Below, piece by piece: positions 1 to 11,222 of a DNA stretch of 64,000 nucleotides (position 1 is its first letter; each line of letters opens with the position of its first letter). Where the stretch lies: NCBI RefSeq assembly GCF_902167145.1, contig NC_050096.1, forward strand, positions 264,452,622 to 264,516,621. The letters are read 5' to 3'. The DNA is from Zea mays. Lineage: Eukaryota > Streptophyta > Magnoliopsida > Poales > Poaceae. Below the pieces are notes generated by a model that was given only the letters and a program-made list of their open reading frames with translations, was not told the origin of the DNA and ran no database searches. A program made the translations under genes and the position numbers.

Positions 1-1339
1 CGCGGCCAACCTTCTCTAAGAAGGCCCTGGTCCTCCCTTTTATAGTCGTAAGGAGAGGATCCAGGTGTACAATGGGGGGTGTAGCAGAGTGCTACGTGTC
101 TAGCGGAGAGAGAGCTAGCGCCCTAGGTACATGCCAATGTGGCAGCCGGAGAGGTCTTGGCACCTTGCTGGCGTGATGTCGTGGCTGTCGGAGGTGCGAC
201 GGAGCCTGGCGGAGGGACAGCTGTTGGAGCGGTCGAGTCCTTGCTGACGTCGCCCTGCTTCCGTAAGAGAGCTGGGGGCCGCCGTCGTCACAGAGCTTGT
301 GGAGCGCCATCATTGCCCATCAGGCGGAGCTGGCCGGATGGGACGCCGGTCTTGTTCTCCGTGACCCGAGTCGATTCGGGGTAGGACGATGATGACGCTT
401 CCTGTTGACGTGGCGGGTCTGTGCCCTAGGCGAGGTGACGTGGGGGCTCCTCCGAAGCCGAGGTTGAGTCTGTCTTCTGTTGCCGAGGCCGAGTCCGAGC
501 CATGGGGTCGGGCGAGGCGGAGGTCGTTTGGCCGAGGCCAGGGCGGAGTCCGAGCCCTGGGGTCGGGCGAGGCGGAGTTTCGTCGTCTTCCGGGTCTTAG
601 CCCGAGTCCGAGCCCTGGGGTCGGGCGGAGCGGAGTTCGCCGTCTTCCGGGTCTTAGCCCGAGTCCGAGCCCTGGGGTCGGGCGGAGCGGAGTTCGCCGT
701 CTTCCGGGTCTTAGCCCGAGTCCGAGCCCTGGGGTCGGGCGGAGCGGAGTTCGCCGTCTTCCGGGTCTTAGCCCGAGTCCGAGCCCTGGGGTCGGGCGGA
801 GCGGAGTTCGCCGTCTTCCGGGTCTTAGCCCGAGTCCGAGCCCTGGGGTCGGGCGGAGCGAAGTTCGCCGTCTTCCGGGTCTTAGCCCGAGGCCGAGCCC
901 TGGGGTCGGGCGGAGCGGAGTTCGCCGTCTTCCGGGTCTTAGCCCGAGTCCGAGCCCTGGGGTCGGGCGGAGCGGAGTTCGCCGTGGCGCCTTTGGCAAG
1001 GCCTGACTGTATGTCTGACTCACTCTTTGCGTTAAATGCTCCTGCAACTCGGTCAGTCGGTGTGGCGATTTAGTCAGGGTCGCTTCTGAGCGAAGCCAAG
1101 GCCTCGGGCGAGCCGGTGATGTGTCCGCCGTAAAAAGGGGGGCCTCGGGCGAGACGGAAGTCTCTCGAGGTCGGCTGCCCTTGGCCGAGGCTAGGCTCGG
1201 GTGAAGCGTGATCGAGTCACTCGTGTGGACTGATCCCTGACTTAATCGTACCCATCAGGCCTTTGCAGCTTTATGCTGATGGGGGTTACCAACTGAGAAT
1301 TAGGCGTCTTGAGGGTACCCCTAATTATGGTCCCCGACA
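1..1339 (-). mobile_element. Ty3/gypsy-type LTR, cut by window edge
   Basis: On the minus strand the element starts TGTCGGGGACC at 1339 and runs left out of the window. The abrupt change at 1339/1340 from GC-rich sequence to AT-rich copia coding sequence marks the insertion border. The TG terminus and the GC-rich, clustered-repeat body fit a maize gypsy LTR of the Huck/Flip kind, but the exact family is from memory and uncertain. Only one LTR end is visible, so whether it is a solo LTR or part of a full element cannot be told. It sits in the copia element that begins at 1340. Confidence 0.7.
540..1000. repeat. 57-bp tandem repeat inside the LTR
   Basis: A 57-bp unit (around cccgagtccgagccctgggg) is repeated about eight times with few mismatches; clear unit starts lie at 601, 658, 715, 772, 829, 886 and 943. 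Because 57 is a multiple of three, long open frames exist in several frames and on both strands; these are repeat artefacts and not genes. Confidence 0.9.
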
Positions 1340-1590
1340 CATCTAGTTCTAGGCAATCAACCCGTGCAAAATTGCCTAAGAAGAAAACTCCTACTGCATC
1401 AAATGATCATAACATTTCATTTAAAACTTTTGATGCATCTTATGTTTTAACTAACAAATCCGGCAAGGTAGTTGCCAAGTATGTTGGGGGCAAGCACAAG
1501 GGGCCAAAGACTTGTGTTTGGGTACCCAAAGTTCTTGTATCTAATGCCAAAGGACCCAAAACCGTTTGGGTACCTAAAATCAAGAACTAA
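1340..1590 (+). pseudogene. copia gag C-terminal end (element X)
   Basis: An open frame reads a lysine-rich tail with two copies of a KGPKT-VWVPK motif and ends with TAA at 1588-1590. This matches the C-terminal end of the gag polyprotein of Ji/Opie-like copia elements. The rest of gag is missing because the gypsy-type LTR was inserted just upstream. The apparent start codon at 1309 lies in the inserted LTR and has no meaning for the gene. Confidence 0.65.
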
Positions 1591-1604
1591 ACTTGTTTTG
1601 TAGG

Positions 1605-4600
1605 ATTATGCATCCGGGGGCTCAAGTTGGATCATTGATAGCAGATGCACAAACCATATGACCGGGGAGAAGAAGATGTTCTCCTCCTATGAGAAAAACC
1701 AAGATCCCCAACGAGCTATCACATTCGGGGATGGAAATCAAGGATTGGGTAAAATTGCTATATCACCCGACCATTCCATTTCCAATGTTTTTCTTGTATA
1801 TTCTTTAGATTACAACTTGCTTTCAGTTTCGCAATTGTGTAAAATGGGCTACAGCTGTCTTTTACGGATATAGGTGTTACTGTCTTTAGAAGAAGTGATG
1901 ATTCAATAGCATTTAAGGGAGTGTTAGAGGGTCAGCTATACTTAGTAGATTTTGATAGAGCTGAACTCGACACTTGCTTAATTGCTAAGACTAACATGGG
2001 CTGGCTCTGGCATCGCCGACTAGCACATAATGGGATGAAGAATCTTCACAAGCTTCTAAAGGGAGAACACATTTTGGGACTAACAAATGTTCATTTTGAG
2101 AAAGACAAGATTTGTAGCGCATGTCAGGCAGGGAAGCAAGTTGGTGTTCATCATCCACACAAAAACATCATGATGACTGACAGGCCACTCGAGCTCCTAC
2201 ACATGGATCTATTCGGCCTGATTGCTTACATAAGCATCGGCGGGAGTAAGTACTGTCTAGTTATTGTGGATGACTATTCTCGCTTCACTTGGGTGTTCTT
2301 TTTATAGGAAAAATCTCACACCCAAGAGACCTTAAAGGGATTCTTGAGACGGGCTCAAAATGAGTTCGGCTTAAGGATCAAGAAAATTTGAAGCGACAAC
2401 GGGACGGAGTTCAAGAACTCTCAAATTGAAGGCTTCCTTAAAGAGGAGGGCATCAAGCATGAGTTCTCCTCTCCCTACACCCCACAACAAAATGGTGTAG
2501 TGGAGAGGAAGAATCGAACTCTACTGAACATGGCAAGAACCATGCTTGATGAATACAAGACTTCGGATCGGTTTTGGGCCGAGGCGGTCAACACCGCTTG
2601 CTACGCCATCAACCGGTTATATCTACATCGAATCCTCAAGAAGACATCGTATGAACTTCTAACCGGTAAAAGGCCCAATGTTTCATATTTTAGAGTCTTT
2701 GGTAGCAAATGCTTTATTCTTGTTAAAAGAGGTAGAAAATCTAAATTTGCTCCTAAGGCAGTAGAAGGCTTTTTACTAGGTTATGATTCAAACACAAGGG
2801 CATATAGAGTCTTTAACAAGTCCTCTGGATTAGTTGAAGTCTCTTGTGACATTGTGTTTGATGAGACTAACGGCTCTCAAGTAGAGCAAGTTGATCTTGA
2901 TGAGATAGGTGATGAAGAGGCTCCATGCGTCGCACTAAGGAACATGTCCATTGGGGATGTGTGTCCTAAGGAATCTGAAGAGCCACCACATGCACAAGAT
3001 CAACCATCTTCCTCCATGCAAGCATCTCCACCAACTCAAGATGAGGATGAGGCTCAAAATGATGAAAGAGAAGATCAAGAAGTTGAGCCACCTCAAGAGG
3101 AGAACAATGATCAAGGGGGAGATGCCCATAATCAAGATGAGGAAGATGAACAAGTTCCAAGACCGCCACACCCAAGAGTCCACCAAGCAATCCAACGAGA
3201 TCACCCTGTCGACACCATCCTCGGTGATATTCATAAGGGGGTAACTACTAGATCTCGTGTTGCACATTTTTGTGAGCATTACTCCTTTGTTTCCTCTATT
3301 GAGCCACATAGGGTAGAGGAAGCACTTCAAGATTCGGATTGGATGGTGGCAATGCAAGAGGAGCTCAACAATTTCACTAGGAATGAGGTATGGCATTTAG
3401 TTCCACGTCCTAATCAAAATGTTGTAGGAACCAAGTGGGTTTTCCGCAACAAGCAAGACGAGCATGGTGTGGTGACAAGGAACAAAGCTCGACTAGTGGC
3501 CAAGGGGTATTCACAAGTCGAAGGTTTGGATTTCGGTGAAACCTATGCACCCGTAGCTAGGCTTGAGTCAATTCGCATATTACTTGCCTATGCTACTTAC
3601 CATGGCTTTAAGCTTTATCAAATGGACGTGAAAAGTGCCTTCCTCAATGGACCAATCAAGGAGGAGGTCAATGTTGAGCAACCTCCCGGCTTTGAAGATA
3701 GTGAGTACCCTAATCACGTATATAAACTCTCTAAGGCGCTTTATGGGCTCAAGCAAGCCCCAAGAGCATGGTATGAATGCCTAAGAGATTTTCTTATCAC
3801 TAATGGCTTCAAAGTCGGAAAGGTCGATCCTACTTTATTTCCTAAAACTCTTGACAATGATTTGTTTGTATGCCAAATTTATGTTGATGATATTATATTT
3901 GGGTCTACTAACGAATCAACATGTGAGGAATTTAGTAGGATCATGACACAAAAATTCGAGATGTCAATGATGGGGGAGTTGAAGTACTTCTTGGGATTTC
4001 AAGTGAAGCAACTCCAAGAGGGCACCTTCATTAGCCAAACGAAGTATATTCAAGACATTCTAAACAAGTTTGGGATGAAGGATGCCAAGCCCATCAAGAC
4101 ACCCATGGGAACCAATGGGCATCTCGACCTCGACACGGGAGGTAAATCCGTCGATCAAAAGGTATACTGATCGATGATTGGCTCTTTACTCTATTTATGT
4201 GCTTCACGACCGGACATAATGCTTTCTGTATGCATGTGTGCAAGATTCCAAGTCGACCCTAAGGAAGCTCACCTTACGACCGTAAAACGAATCTTGAGAT
4301 ATTTAGTTCATACTCCTAAGTTTGAGCTTTGGTACCCTCGGGGATCCACATTTGATTTAATTGGTTATTCAGATGCCGATTGGACGGGGTGTAAAATCAA
4401 TAGAAAGAGCACATCGGGGACTTACCAGTTCTTGGGAAGGTCTCTGGTGTCTTGGGCTTCAAAGAAGCGAAATTCCGTAGCTCTTTCTACCGTCGAAGCC
4501 GAGTATATTGTCGCAGGCCATTGTTGCGCGCAATTGCTTTGGATGAGGCAAACCCTTAGGGACTATGGTTACAAATTAACCAAAGTTCCTCTTCTATGTG

Positions 4601-4833
4601 ATAATGAGAGTGCAATCCGCATGGCGGATAATCCCGTTGAGCATAGCCGCACTAAACACATAGCCATTCGGTTTCATTTTCTTAGGGATCACCAACAAAA
4701 GGGAGATATCGAGATTGCATATATTAACACCAAGGAACAATTAGCCGATATCTTTACCAAGCCACTAGATGAACAAACTTTTAACAAACTTAGGCATGAG
4801 CTAAATATTCTTGATTCTAGGAATTTCTTTTGA
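1605..4833 (+). pseudogene. copia pol polyprotein, broken (element X)
   Basis: Domains in order: protease start (1610-1665), GAG-pre-integrase with zinc-binding HRRLAH and CSACQAG (about 2010-2130), integrase core with Asp in LHMDLFG, Asp in SDNGTEF and Glu in VVERKNRT, a long acidic linker, reverse transcriptase ([17 protein letters not shown], active site YVDDIIFG near 3890) and RNase H (SWASKKR, ALSTVEAEY). Breaks: the protease motif reads D-S-R instead of D-S-G; a frameshift lies near 1856-1866; stops are at 2305-2307 (TAG), 2389-2391 (TGA) and 4168-4170 (TGA). Several stops fit single C-to-T changes compared with the W copy. Role when intact: polyprotein for reverse transcription and integration. 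The element is not autonomous now. Confidence 0.92.
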
Positions 4834-5657
4834 TGTTTTGCACACATAGCTCATGAATATACCTTTGATCATATCTCTTTTATATACTATGACTAATGTG
4901 TTTTCAAGTGAATTTCAAACCAAGTCATAGGTGTATTGAAAGGGAATTGGAGTCTTCGGCGAAGACAACGGCTTCCACTCCACTCCATCAACTCATCCTT
5001 CGCCGTCGCTCCGAGCAACTCTCCGTCTTTGGTATAATCTTCACTCATATTATTGTTTGCCAAAGGGGAGAAAGTAGTTTGTAAGGGCTTATATTTCACT
5101 CAAGTATCTGTTTTTGGCGATTCATGCCAAAGGGGGAGAAAGTATTAGCCCAAAGCAAAAGGACCGCACCACCACCTAATTTTAAAAAATGATGTTTTCA
5201 AATTAGTAAATGATGTTTTCAAATTGGTATCTCATTATGTTCAAAAGGGGGAGAAAATAGTATTTTCAAAATTAATATCTTAAAACCCTCTTGAACACTA
5301 AGAGGAAGATCGTATATAGGAAGAGTTTTGTTTAGTCAAAGGAAAAGTATTTGAAACAGGGGGAGAAAATTTCAGATCTTGAAAATGCTTCTCAAAATCT
5401 TACTTATTTACCTTTGACTATTTGCAAAAGAACTTTGAAATGAATTTACAAAAGTATTTTCAAAAACAAAACATGTGGTGCAAGTGTGGTCCAAAATGAT
5501 TGAGAATATAAAGAAACAATCCATGCATATTCTAAGAAAATATTTATTGGCTCAATTCTAAGTAACCTTTGCACTTACATTATGTAAACTAGTTCAATTA
5601 TGCACTTCTATACTTGCTTTGGTTTGTGTTGGCATCAATCACCAAAAAGGGGGAGAT
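4834..5657 (+). other. copia 3' non-coding region with PPT-like runs
   Basis: There is no coding sequence between the pol stop and the 3' LTR. It holds several short purine runs of the form caaagggggagaaa (about 5057, 5128, 5242 and 5354) resembling the true polypurine tract next to the LTR (5644-5656). The layout is repeated in the Y and W copies. Confidence 0.7.
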
Positions 5658-6858
5658 TGAAAGGGAATTAGGCTTACAGCTATTTCCTAATTCATTTTGG
5701 TGGTTGAATTGCCCAACACAAATAATTGAACTAACTAGTTTGCTCTAGTCTATAAGTTTTAACAGGTGCAAAAGGTTCACAATAAGCCAACAAAAAAACC
5801 AAGAAAGGGTTCAAACAAAGAGAGCAAAAGACAACCCAAAGGCACCCGGGTCTGGCGCATCGGACTGTCCGGTGTGCCACCGGACAGTGTCCGGTGCACC
5901 ACCGGACAGTGTCCGGTGCACCAGGGCACTCGATGATGAACTCGCTACCTTCGGGAAATTCAGAGGGCGCTCCGCTATAATTCACCGGACTGTTCGGTGT
6001 GCCAGCGGAGCAACGGCTACTTCGCGCGCAACGGTCGACTGCAACTGCATTAAATGCGCTATAGTGCGCGCCAGAGCCAGAGCACGCGTGGGAGGCGCAC
6101 CGGACAGTCTACAGGACCTGTCCGGTGCACCACCGGACAGCCCAGAGGCCCCACAAGTCAGAGCTCCAACGGTCGAACCACAACGGCTGGCTGACGTGGC
6201 TGGCGCACCGGACAGTGTCCGGTGGCGCACCGGACTGTCCGGTGCGCCATGCGACAGCAGTCTTCCAACGACCATTTTTGGTGGTTGGGGCTATAAATAC
6301 CCCAACCACCCCACATTCAATGGCATCCAAGTTTCTACACTTCTACACCTTACAAGAGCTATAACATTCAATACAAGACACACCAAACAGATCAAATCCT
6401 CTCTCAACTCCACACAAAGCTTTAGTGATTAGAGAGAGAGATTTGTTGTGTTCATTTGAGCTCTTGCGCTTGGATTGCTTCTTTTCTTTCTCATTCTTCT
6501 TGTGATCATACTCAATTGTAACCAAGGCAAGAGACATCAATTGTGTGGTGGTCCTTGCGGGAACTTCGTGTTCCGTTTGATTGAGAAGAGAAGCTCACTC
6601 GGTCTAAGTGACCGTTTGAGAGAGGGAAAGGGTTGAAAGAGACCCGATCTTCGTGACCACCTCAATGGGGAGTAGGTTTGCAAGAACTGAACCTCGGTAA
6701 AACAAATCATCGTGTCTCGCTCTTTATTTGCTCATGATTTGTTTTGCGCCCTCTCTCTCGGACTCATTTACATTTCTAATGCTAACCCAGCTTGTAGTTG
6801 TGCTTAAGTTTATAAATTTTAGATTCGCCCTATTCACCCCCCCTCTAGGCGACTTTCA
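5658..6858 (+). repeat. 3' LTR of copia X (1,201 bp)
   Basis: It starts TGAAAGGGAATTAGG directly after the polypurine tract and ends CTAGGCGACTTTCA. The U3 part has an array of short palindromes of the CACCGGACTGTCCGGTG type (5858-6240). A TATA box (ctataaatac, 6291-6300) is preceded by a GC-rich region. It is nearly identical in its first several hundred bases to the LTR at 7992 and clearly different from those at 20582 and 25808. Confidence 0.93.
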
Positions 6859-7185
6859 ATTGCCACAGGCCATTGTTGCGCGCAATTGCTTTAGATGAGG
6901 CAAACCCTTAGGGACTATGGTTACAAATTAACCAAAGTTCCTCTTCTATGTGATAATGAGAGTGCAATCCGCATGGCGGATAATCCCGTTGAGCATAGCC
7001 GCACTAAACACATAGCCATTCGGTATCATTTTCTAAGGGATCACCAACAAAAGGGGGATATCAAGATTGCATATATTAACACCAAAGAACAATTAGCCGA
7101 TATCTTTACCAAGCCACTAGATGAACAAACATTTAACAAACTTAGGCATGAGCTAAATATTCTTGATTCTCGGAATTTCTTTTGA
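6859..7185 (+). pseudogene. copia RNase H C-terminal fragment (copy 1)
   Basis: The open frame from 6895 encodes 96 residues ending at TGA 7183-7185. It is the C-terminal part of copia RNase H (VPLLCDNESAIRMADNPVEH, ADIFTKPLDEQTF). The catalytic N-terminal half is absent because X was inserted there. The protein is identical to that of the 9760-10050 copy, which fits a recent duplication. Confidence 0.88.
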
Positions 7186-7991
7186 TGTTTTGCACACATA
7201 GCTCATTGATATACCTTTGATCATGTCTCTTTTATATGCTATGACTAATGTGTTTTCAAGTGTATTTCAAACCAAGTCATAGATTGAAAGGGAATTGGAG
7301 TCTTCGGCAAAGACAAAGGCTTCCACTCCACTCCATCAAATTACTCATCCTTCGTCGTCGCTCCGAGCAACTCTTCAACTTTGGTATAATCTTCACTCTT
7401 ATGTTATTTACCATTGGGAGAGAAAGTAAAAGGGCTTATATTTCACTCAAGTATCCGTTTTTGGCGATTCATGCCAAAGGGGGAGAAAGTATTAGCCCAA
7501 AGCAAAAGGACCGCACCGCACCACCACCAATTTTCAAAAAATTCGAGTTAAGAAAAGATTTTTCAATTAGTGATTTTTCAATTGGTATCTTATTTTTGAT
7601 AGAATTTCAAATTGATACAACCCTTTCAAAACTAATATCTAAAACCCTCTTGAACACTAAGAGGAGGATTTTATTGAGGAGGAGTTTTGTTTAGTCAAAG
7701 GAAAAAGCATTTGAAACAGGGGGAGAAAATTTCAAATCTTGAAAATGCTTCTCAAAATCAAAAGGACTTTGAAAAGTATTTACAAAAGAATTTGCAAAAA
7801 CAAAACATGTGGTGCAAGCGTGGTCCAAAATGATTGAGAATATAAAGAAACAATCCATGCATATTCTAAGAAAATATTTATTGGCTCAATTCTAAGTAAC
7901 CTTTGCACTTACATTATGTAAACTAGTTCAAATATGCACTGCTATACTTGCTTTGGTTTGTGTTGGCATCAATCACCAAAAAGGGGGAGAT
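6859..7991 (+). mobile_element. copia Y/X chimeric 3' internal fragment
   Basis: It starts abruptly inside RNase H and runs to the polypurine tract. Up to about 7819 it matches the Y copy at 9724-10558 and 20257-20413. After about 7833 it matches X (attgagaatataaag). It therefore looks like the recombinant middle piece of an unequal exchange between X and Y. A 26-bp stretch present in X and Y (around ctatttgcaaaag) is missing near 7760. Confidence 0.82.
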
Positions 7992-9723
7992 TGAAAGGGA
8001 ATTAGGCTTACACCTATTTCCTAATTGATTTTGGTGGTTGAATTGCCCAACACAAATAATTGAACTAACTAGTTTGCTCTAGTCTATAAGTTTTAACAGG
8101 TGCAAAAGGTTCACAATAAGCCAACAAAAAGACCAAGAAAGGGTTCAAACAAAGAGAGCAAAAGACAACCCAAAGGCACCCGGGTCTAGCGCACCGGGCT
8201 GTCCGGTGCACCAGGGCACTCGATGATGAACTCGCTACCTTCGGGAAATTCAGAGGGCGCTCCGCTATAATTCACCAGACTGTCCAGTGAGTCACCGGAC
8301 AGTGTTCGGTGCACACCGGACTGTCCGGTGTGCCAGCGGAGCAACGACTACTTCACGCGCAACGGTCGACTGCAACTGCATTAAATGCGCTACAGTGCGC
8401 GCCAGAGCACGCGCGGGAGGCGCATCGGACAGTCTACAAGACCTGTCCGGTGCACCACCGGACAGCCCAGAGGCCCCACAAGTCAGAGCTCCAACGGTCG
8501 AACCCCAACGGCTAGAGATGGCAATGGGTACTCGAAACCCGAATACCCGACGGGTTTTACCCGATATGAAGGCGGGTACGGGATGATTTCTCTACCCGCG
8601 GGTATGTTAATGGGTAAAAACCTCTACCCGTTGGGTAGACGGGTACGGGTTGCAACTACCCATACCCGTCTACCCATGGGTAAAATATACCCGCATCAAT
8701 ACAACTATAACCATCTAATAGAGCCCATCTTAGCTAAAATAAAACTCTTCTCTAGCTATCATTTGTCTAGATACCAAGTTATGTAATCATATGATTTGTT
8801 ATATGTGAAGTTGAAGTTGTTTTTATATGTTTATTTAATATTTTGAGTGATTGGTATATTAGAATTTAAGACTTTCCTAGCGGGTACGGGTTACCCGACG
8901 GGTAAAAATACCCGCGCGGGTACGGGTATGGGTAAGATTTTATACCCGCGAGTATATATGGGTAACCCGACGGGTAGAATATTTTTTGATGGGTACGGGT
9001 ATGGAATGGTACTACCCGACGGGTATGTACCCGTTGCCATCCCTACCAACGGCTGGCTGACGTGGCTGGCGCACCGGACAGTGTCCGGTGGCGCACCGGA
9101 CTGTTCGGTGCGCCATGCGACAGCAGTCTTCCAACGGCCATTTTTGGTGGTTGGGGCTATAAATACCCCAACCACCCCACATTCAATGGCATCCAAGTTT
9201 CTACACTTCTACACCTTACAAGAGCTATAGCATTCAATACAAGACACACCAAACAGATCAAATCCTCTCTCAACTCCACACAAAGCATTAGTGATTAGAG
9301 AGAGAGATTTGTTGTGTTCATTTGAGCTCTTGCGCTTGGATTGCTTCTTTTCTTTCTCATTCTTCTTGTGATCATACTCAATTGTAACCAAGGCAAGAGA
9401 CACCAATTGTGTGGTGGTCCTTGCGGGAACTTCGTGTTCCGTTTGATTGAGAAGAGAAGCTCACTCGGTCTAAGTGACCGTTTGAGAGAGGGAAAGGGTT
9501 GAAAGAGACCCGGTCTTCGTGACCACCTCAACGGGGAGTAGGTTTGCAAGAACCGAACCTCGGTAAAAAAAATCATCGTGTCTCGCTCTTTATTTGCTCA
9601 CGATTTGTTTTGCGCCCTCTCTCTCGGACTCATTTACATTTCTAATGCTAACTCAGCTTGTAGTTGTGCTTAAGTTTATAAATTTCAGATTCGCCCTATT
9701 CACCCCCCTCTAGGCGACTTTCA
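7992..9723 (+). repeat. duplicated X-type LTR carrying a hAT-type insertion
   Basis: It starts TGAAAGGGAATTAGG and ends GGCGACTTTCA. It is 1,732 bp long, or about 1,191 bp without the 533-bp insertion and its 8-bp target duplication. Its 5' part shares X-type variants with 5658-6858 (for example ttgaactaactag and ctataagttttaacagg) and lacks the Y-type variants seen at 20582. It lacks a short run of the CCGGAC palindromes near 8200. Confidence 0.9.
8513..9045. mobile_element. non-autonomous hAT-type element (533 bp)
   Basis: Perfect 8-bp target duplication ccaacggc (8505-8512 and 9046-9053), the length used by hAT transposases. Terminal inverted repeats tagagatggcaatgggtac and tagggatggcaacgggtac match at 17 of 19 positions. 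Both ends are filled with repeats of acccg/cgggta, and the centre (8700-8870) is AT-rich and non-coding. No transposase is present, so it must have moved in trans. The X LTR at 5658-6858 provides the empty site. Confidence 0.92.
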
Positions 9724-10050
9724 ATTGCCACAGGCCATTGTTGCGCGCAATTGCTTTAGATGAGGCAAACCCTTAGGGACTATGGTTACAAATTAACCAA
9801 AGTTCCTCTTCTATGTGATAATGAGAGTGCAATCCGCATGGCAGATAATCCCGTTGAGCATAGCCGCACTAAACACATAGCCATTCGGTATCATTTTCTA
9901 AGGGATCACCAACAAAAGGGGGATATCAAGATTGCATATATTAACACCAAAGAACAATTAGCCGATATCTTTACCAAGCCACTAGATGAACAAACATTTA
10001 ACAAACTTAGGCATGAGCTAAATATTCTTGATTCTCGGAATTTCTTTTGA
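9724..10050 (+). pseudogene. copia RNase H C-terminal fragment (copy 2)
   Basis: The same 96-residue C-terminal RNase H fragment as at 6895-7185 is open from 9760 to TGA 10048-10050. Beyond it comes the usual non-coding 3' region of Ji/Opie-type elements. Confidence 0.88.
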
Positions 10051-10558
10051 TGTTTTGCACACATAGCTCATTGATATACCTTTGATCATGTCTCTTTTAT
10101 ATGCTATGACTAATGTGTTTTCAAGTGTATTTCAAACCAAGTCATAGATTGAAAGGGAATTGGAGTCTTCGGCAAAGACAAAGGCTTCCACTCCACTCCA
10201 TCAAATTACTCATCCTTCGCCGTCGCTCCAAGCAACTCTTCAACTTTGGTATAATCTTCACTCTTATGTTATTTACCATTGGGAGAGAAAGTAAAAGGGC
10301 TTATATTTCACTCAAGTATCCGTTTTTGGCGATTCATGCCAAAGGGGGAGAAAGTATTAGCCCAAAGCAAAAGGACCGCACCGCACCACCACCAATTTTC
10401 AAAAAATTCGAGTTAAGAAAAGATTTTTCAATTAGTGATTTTTCAATTGGTATCTTATTTTTGATAGAATTTCAAATTGATACAACCCTTTCAAAACTAA
10501 TATCTAAAACCCTCTTAAACACTAAGAGGAGGATTTTATTGAGGAGGAGTTTTGTTTA
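9724..10558 (+). mobile_element. copia Y 3' internal fragment, left of the gypsy insertion
   Basis: This is the second copy of the Y fragment, starting at the same RNase H position as 6859. It is cut at 10558 by the gypsy element and continues at 20257. The duplicated target gttta (10554-10558 and 20257-20261) joins the two halves. Confidence 0.9.
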
Positions 10559-11178
10559 TGTTGGGACCATGCTTCGTCGCCGAAGGTCCTGTAGAAAGAA
10601 ACAGCTTCGGCTGAAGCTGCTCATACGTGACGCCGAAGGCACCATTCATGAAGCTTTGGTATTGCAACATATCCGAAGATGAAGGGGCGAACCGACTTAA
10701 AGATAGAATGACTTTTTAGCCCATAAAGGTGTGAGTCAATGTTGTAAACTTTTATGAGGGGCATGATTGTAATTCCTCACAGGCTGTGTCTTGTGCCTAT
10801 AAATAGTGAACAGTATTCCTTTACTGTTCACACATCCCTGTAATTTCAATCGCATCACTCGGAAATTATTCTTTGCCAAGGCAGAGGTATAAATGTATTT
10901 AATATTTGGATACATCAAGTTTACATAATATAAAAATAATGTCGTTTACTTATAATTTACTTGTCTTTAATGTTTCATGTTTCGCATTGTTTTATATAAT
11001 CTTTGAGAGTTCAATTACGAAGACTCAACCTTCGTAATTGCATCGTTTCTAACCTTCGCCCGCCGAAGTTCATTAAATCCTTGAGGAAATAATGCTTCGG
11101 CGGGCGAAGGGCTTTATTATTTAACATTTTATGTTGCCTTGTTCTTAATTCTTAGCATTTGAGAACAAGTCCCCAACA
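10559..11178 (+). repeat. 5' LTR of the gypsy element (620 bp)
   Basis: It starts TGTTGGGACC and ends CCCCAACA. A TATA-like box cctataaatag lies near 10796-10806. Downstream are two perfect inverted repeats: an 11-bp stem with a 7-nt loop (11012-11040) and a 16-bp stem with a 26-nt loop (11053-11110), rich in the cttcgg word typical of this group. Confidence 0.95.
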
Positions 11179-11200
11179 TTGGCGCCCACCTCCGGTGAAC
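11179..11200 (+). promoter_or_regulatory. gypsy primer binding site
   Basis: The sequence just inside the 5' LTR, ttggcgcccacctcc, has the tggcgcc start common to primer binding sites of plant gypsy elements; it would pair with the 3' end of a tRNA to prime minus-strand DNA synthesis. The tRNA is not firmly assigned. Confidence 0.65.
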
Positions 11201-11222
11201 TCACTTCCACTTTTCTGAGCTG

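Larger units (their letters stand above)
1340..6858 (+). mobile_element. Ji/Opie-type copia element X (internal region plus 3' LTR)
   Basis: This is the 3' part of a Ty1/copia element: end of gag, pol in the order protease, integrase, reverse transcriptase, RNase H, a roughly 820-bp non-coding 3' stretch, a polypurine tract (aaaaagggggaga, about 5644-5656) and a 3' LTR. The 5' LTR and most of gag lie outside the window, beyond the gypsy-type LTR inserted at 1339. The LTR termini and the motif gcaccggactgtccggtg are those of the maize Ji/Opie group. X is itself inserted in RNase H sequence of element Y, which resumes at 6859. Confidence 0.9.
5499..7832. repeat. first copy of a ~2.3-kb direct tandem duplication
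   Basis: This copy holds the last 159 bp of X's internal region, the X LTR and the first 974 bp of the remaining Y fragment. The second copy starts at 7833. The junction LTR end (gactttca) followed by attgccacaggcc occurs identically at 6858/6859 and 9723/9724, as expected for one ancestral insertion border duplicated afterwards. Type-specific bases place the exchange between 7820 and 7832. Confidence 0.8.

Noticed and set aside
310..1073. Long proline/arginine-rich open frames on both strands over the 57-bp repeats
   Set aside because: The repeat unit is a multiple of three, so any frame open in one unit stays open in all. The region is an LTR and no domain is present.
5858..6240. CRISPR-like spacing of short palindromes (CACCGGACTGTCCGGTG) in the copia LTRs
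   Set aside because: The repeats are irregular, lie in the U3 part of a plant LTR and recur in every Ji/Opie-type LTR in the window. The DNA is eukaryotic.
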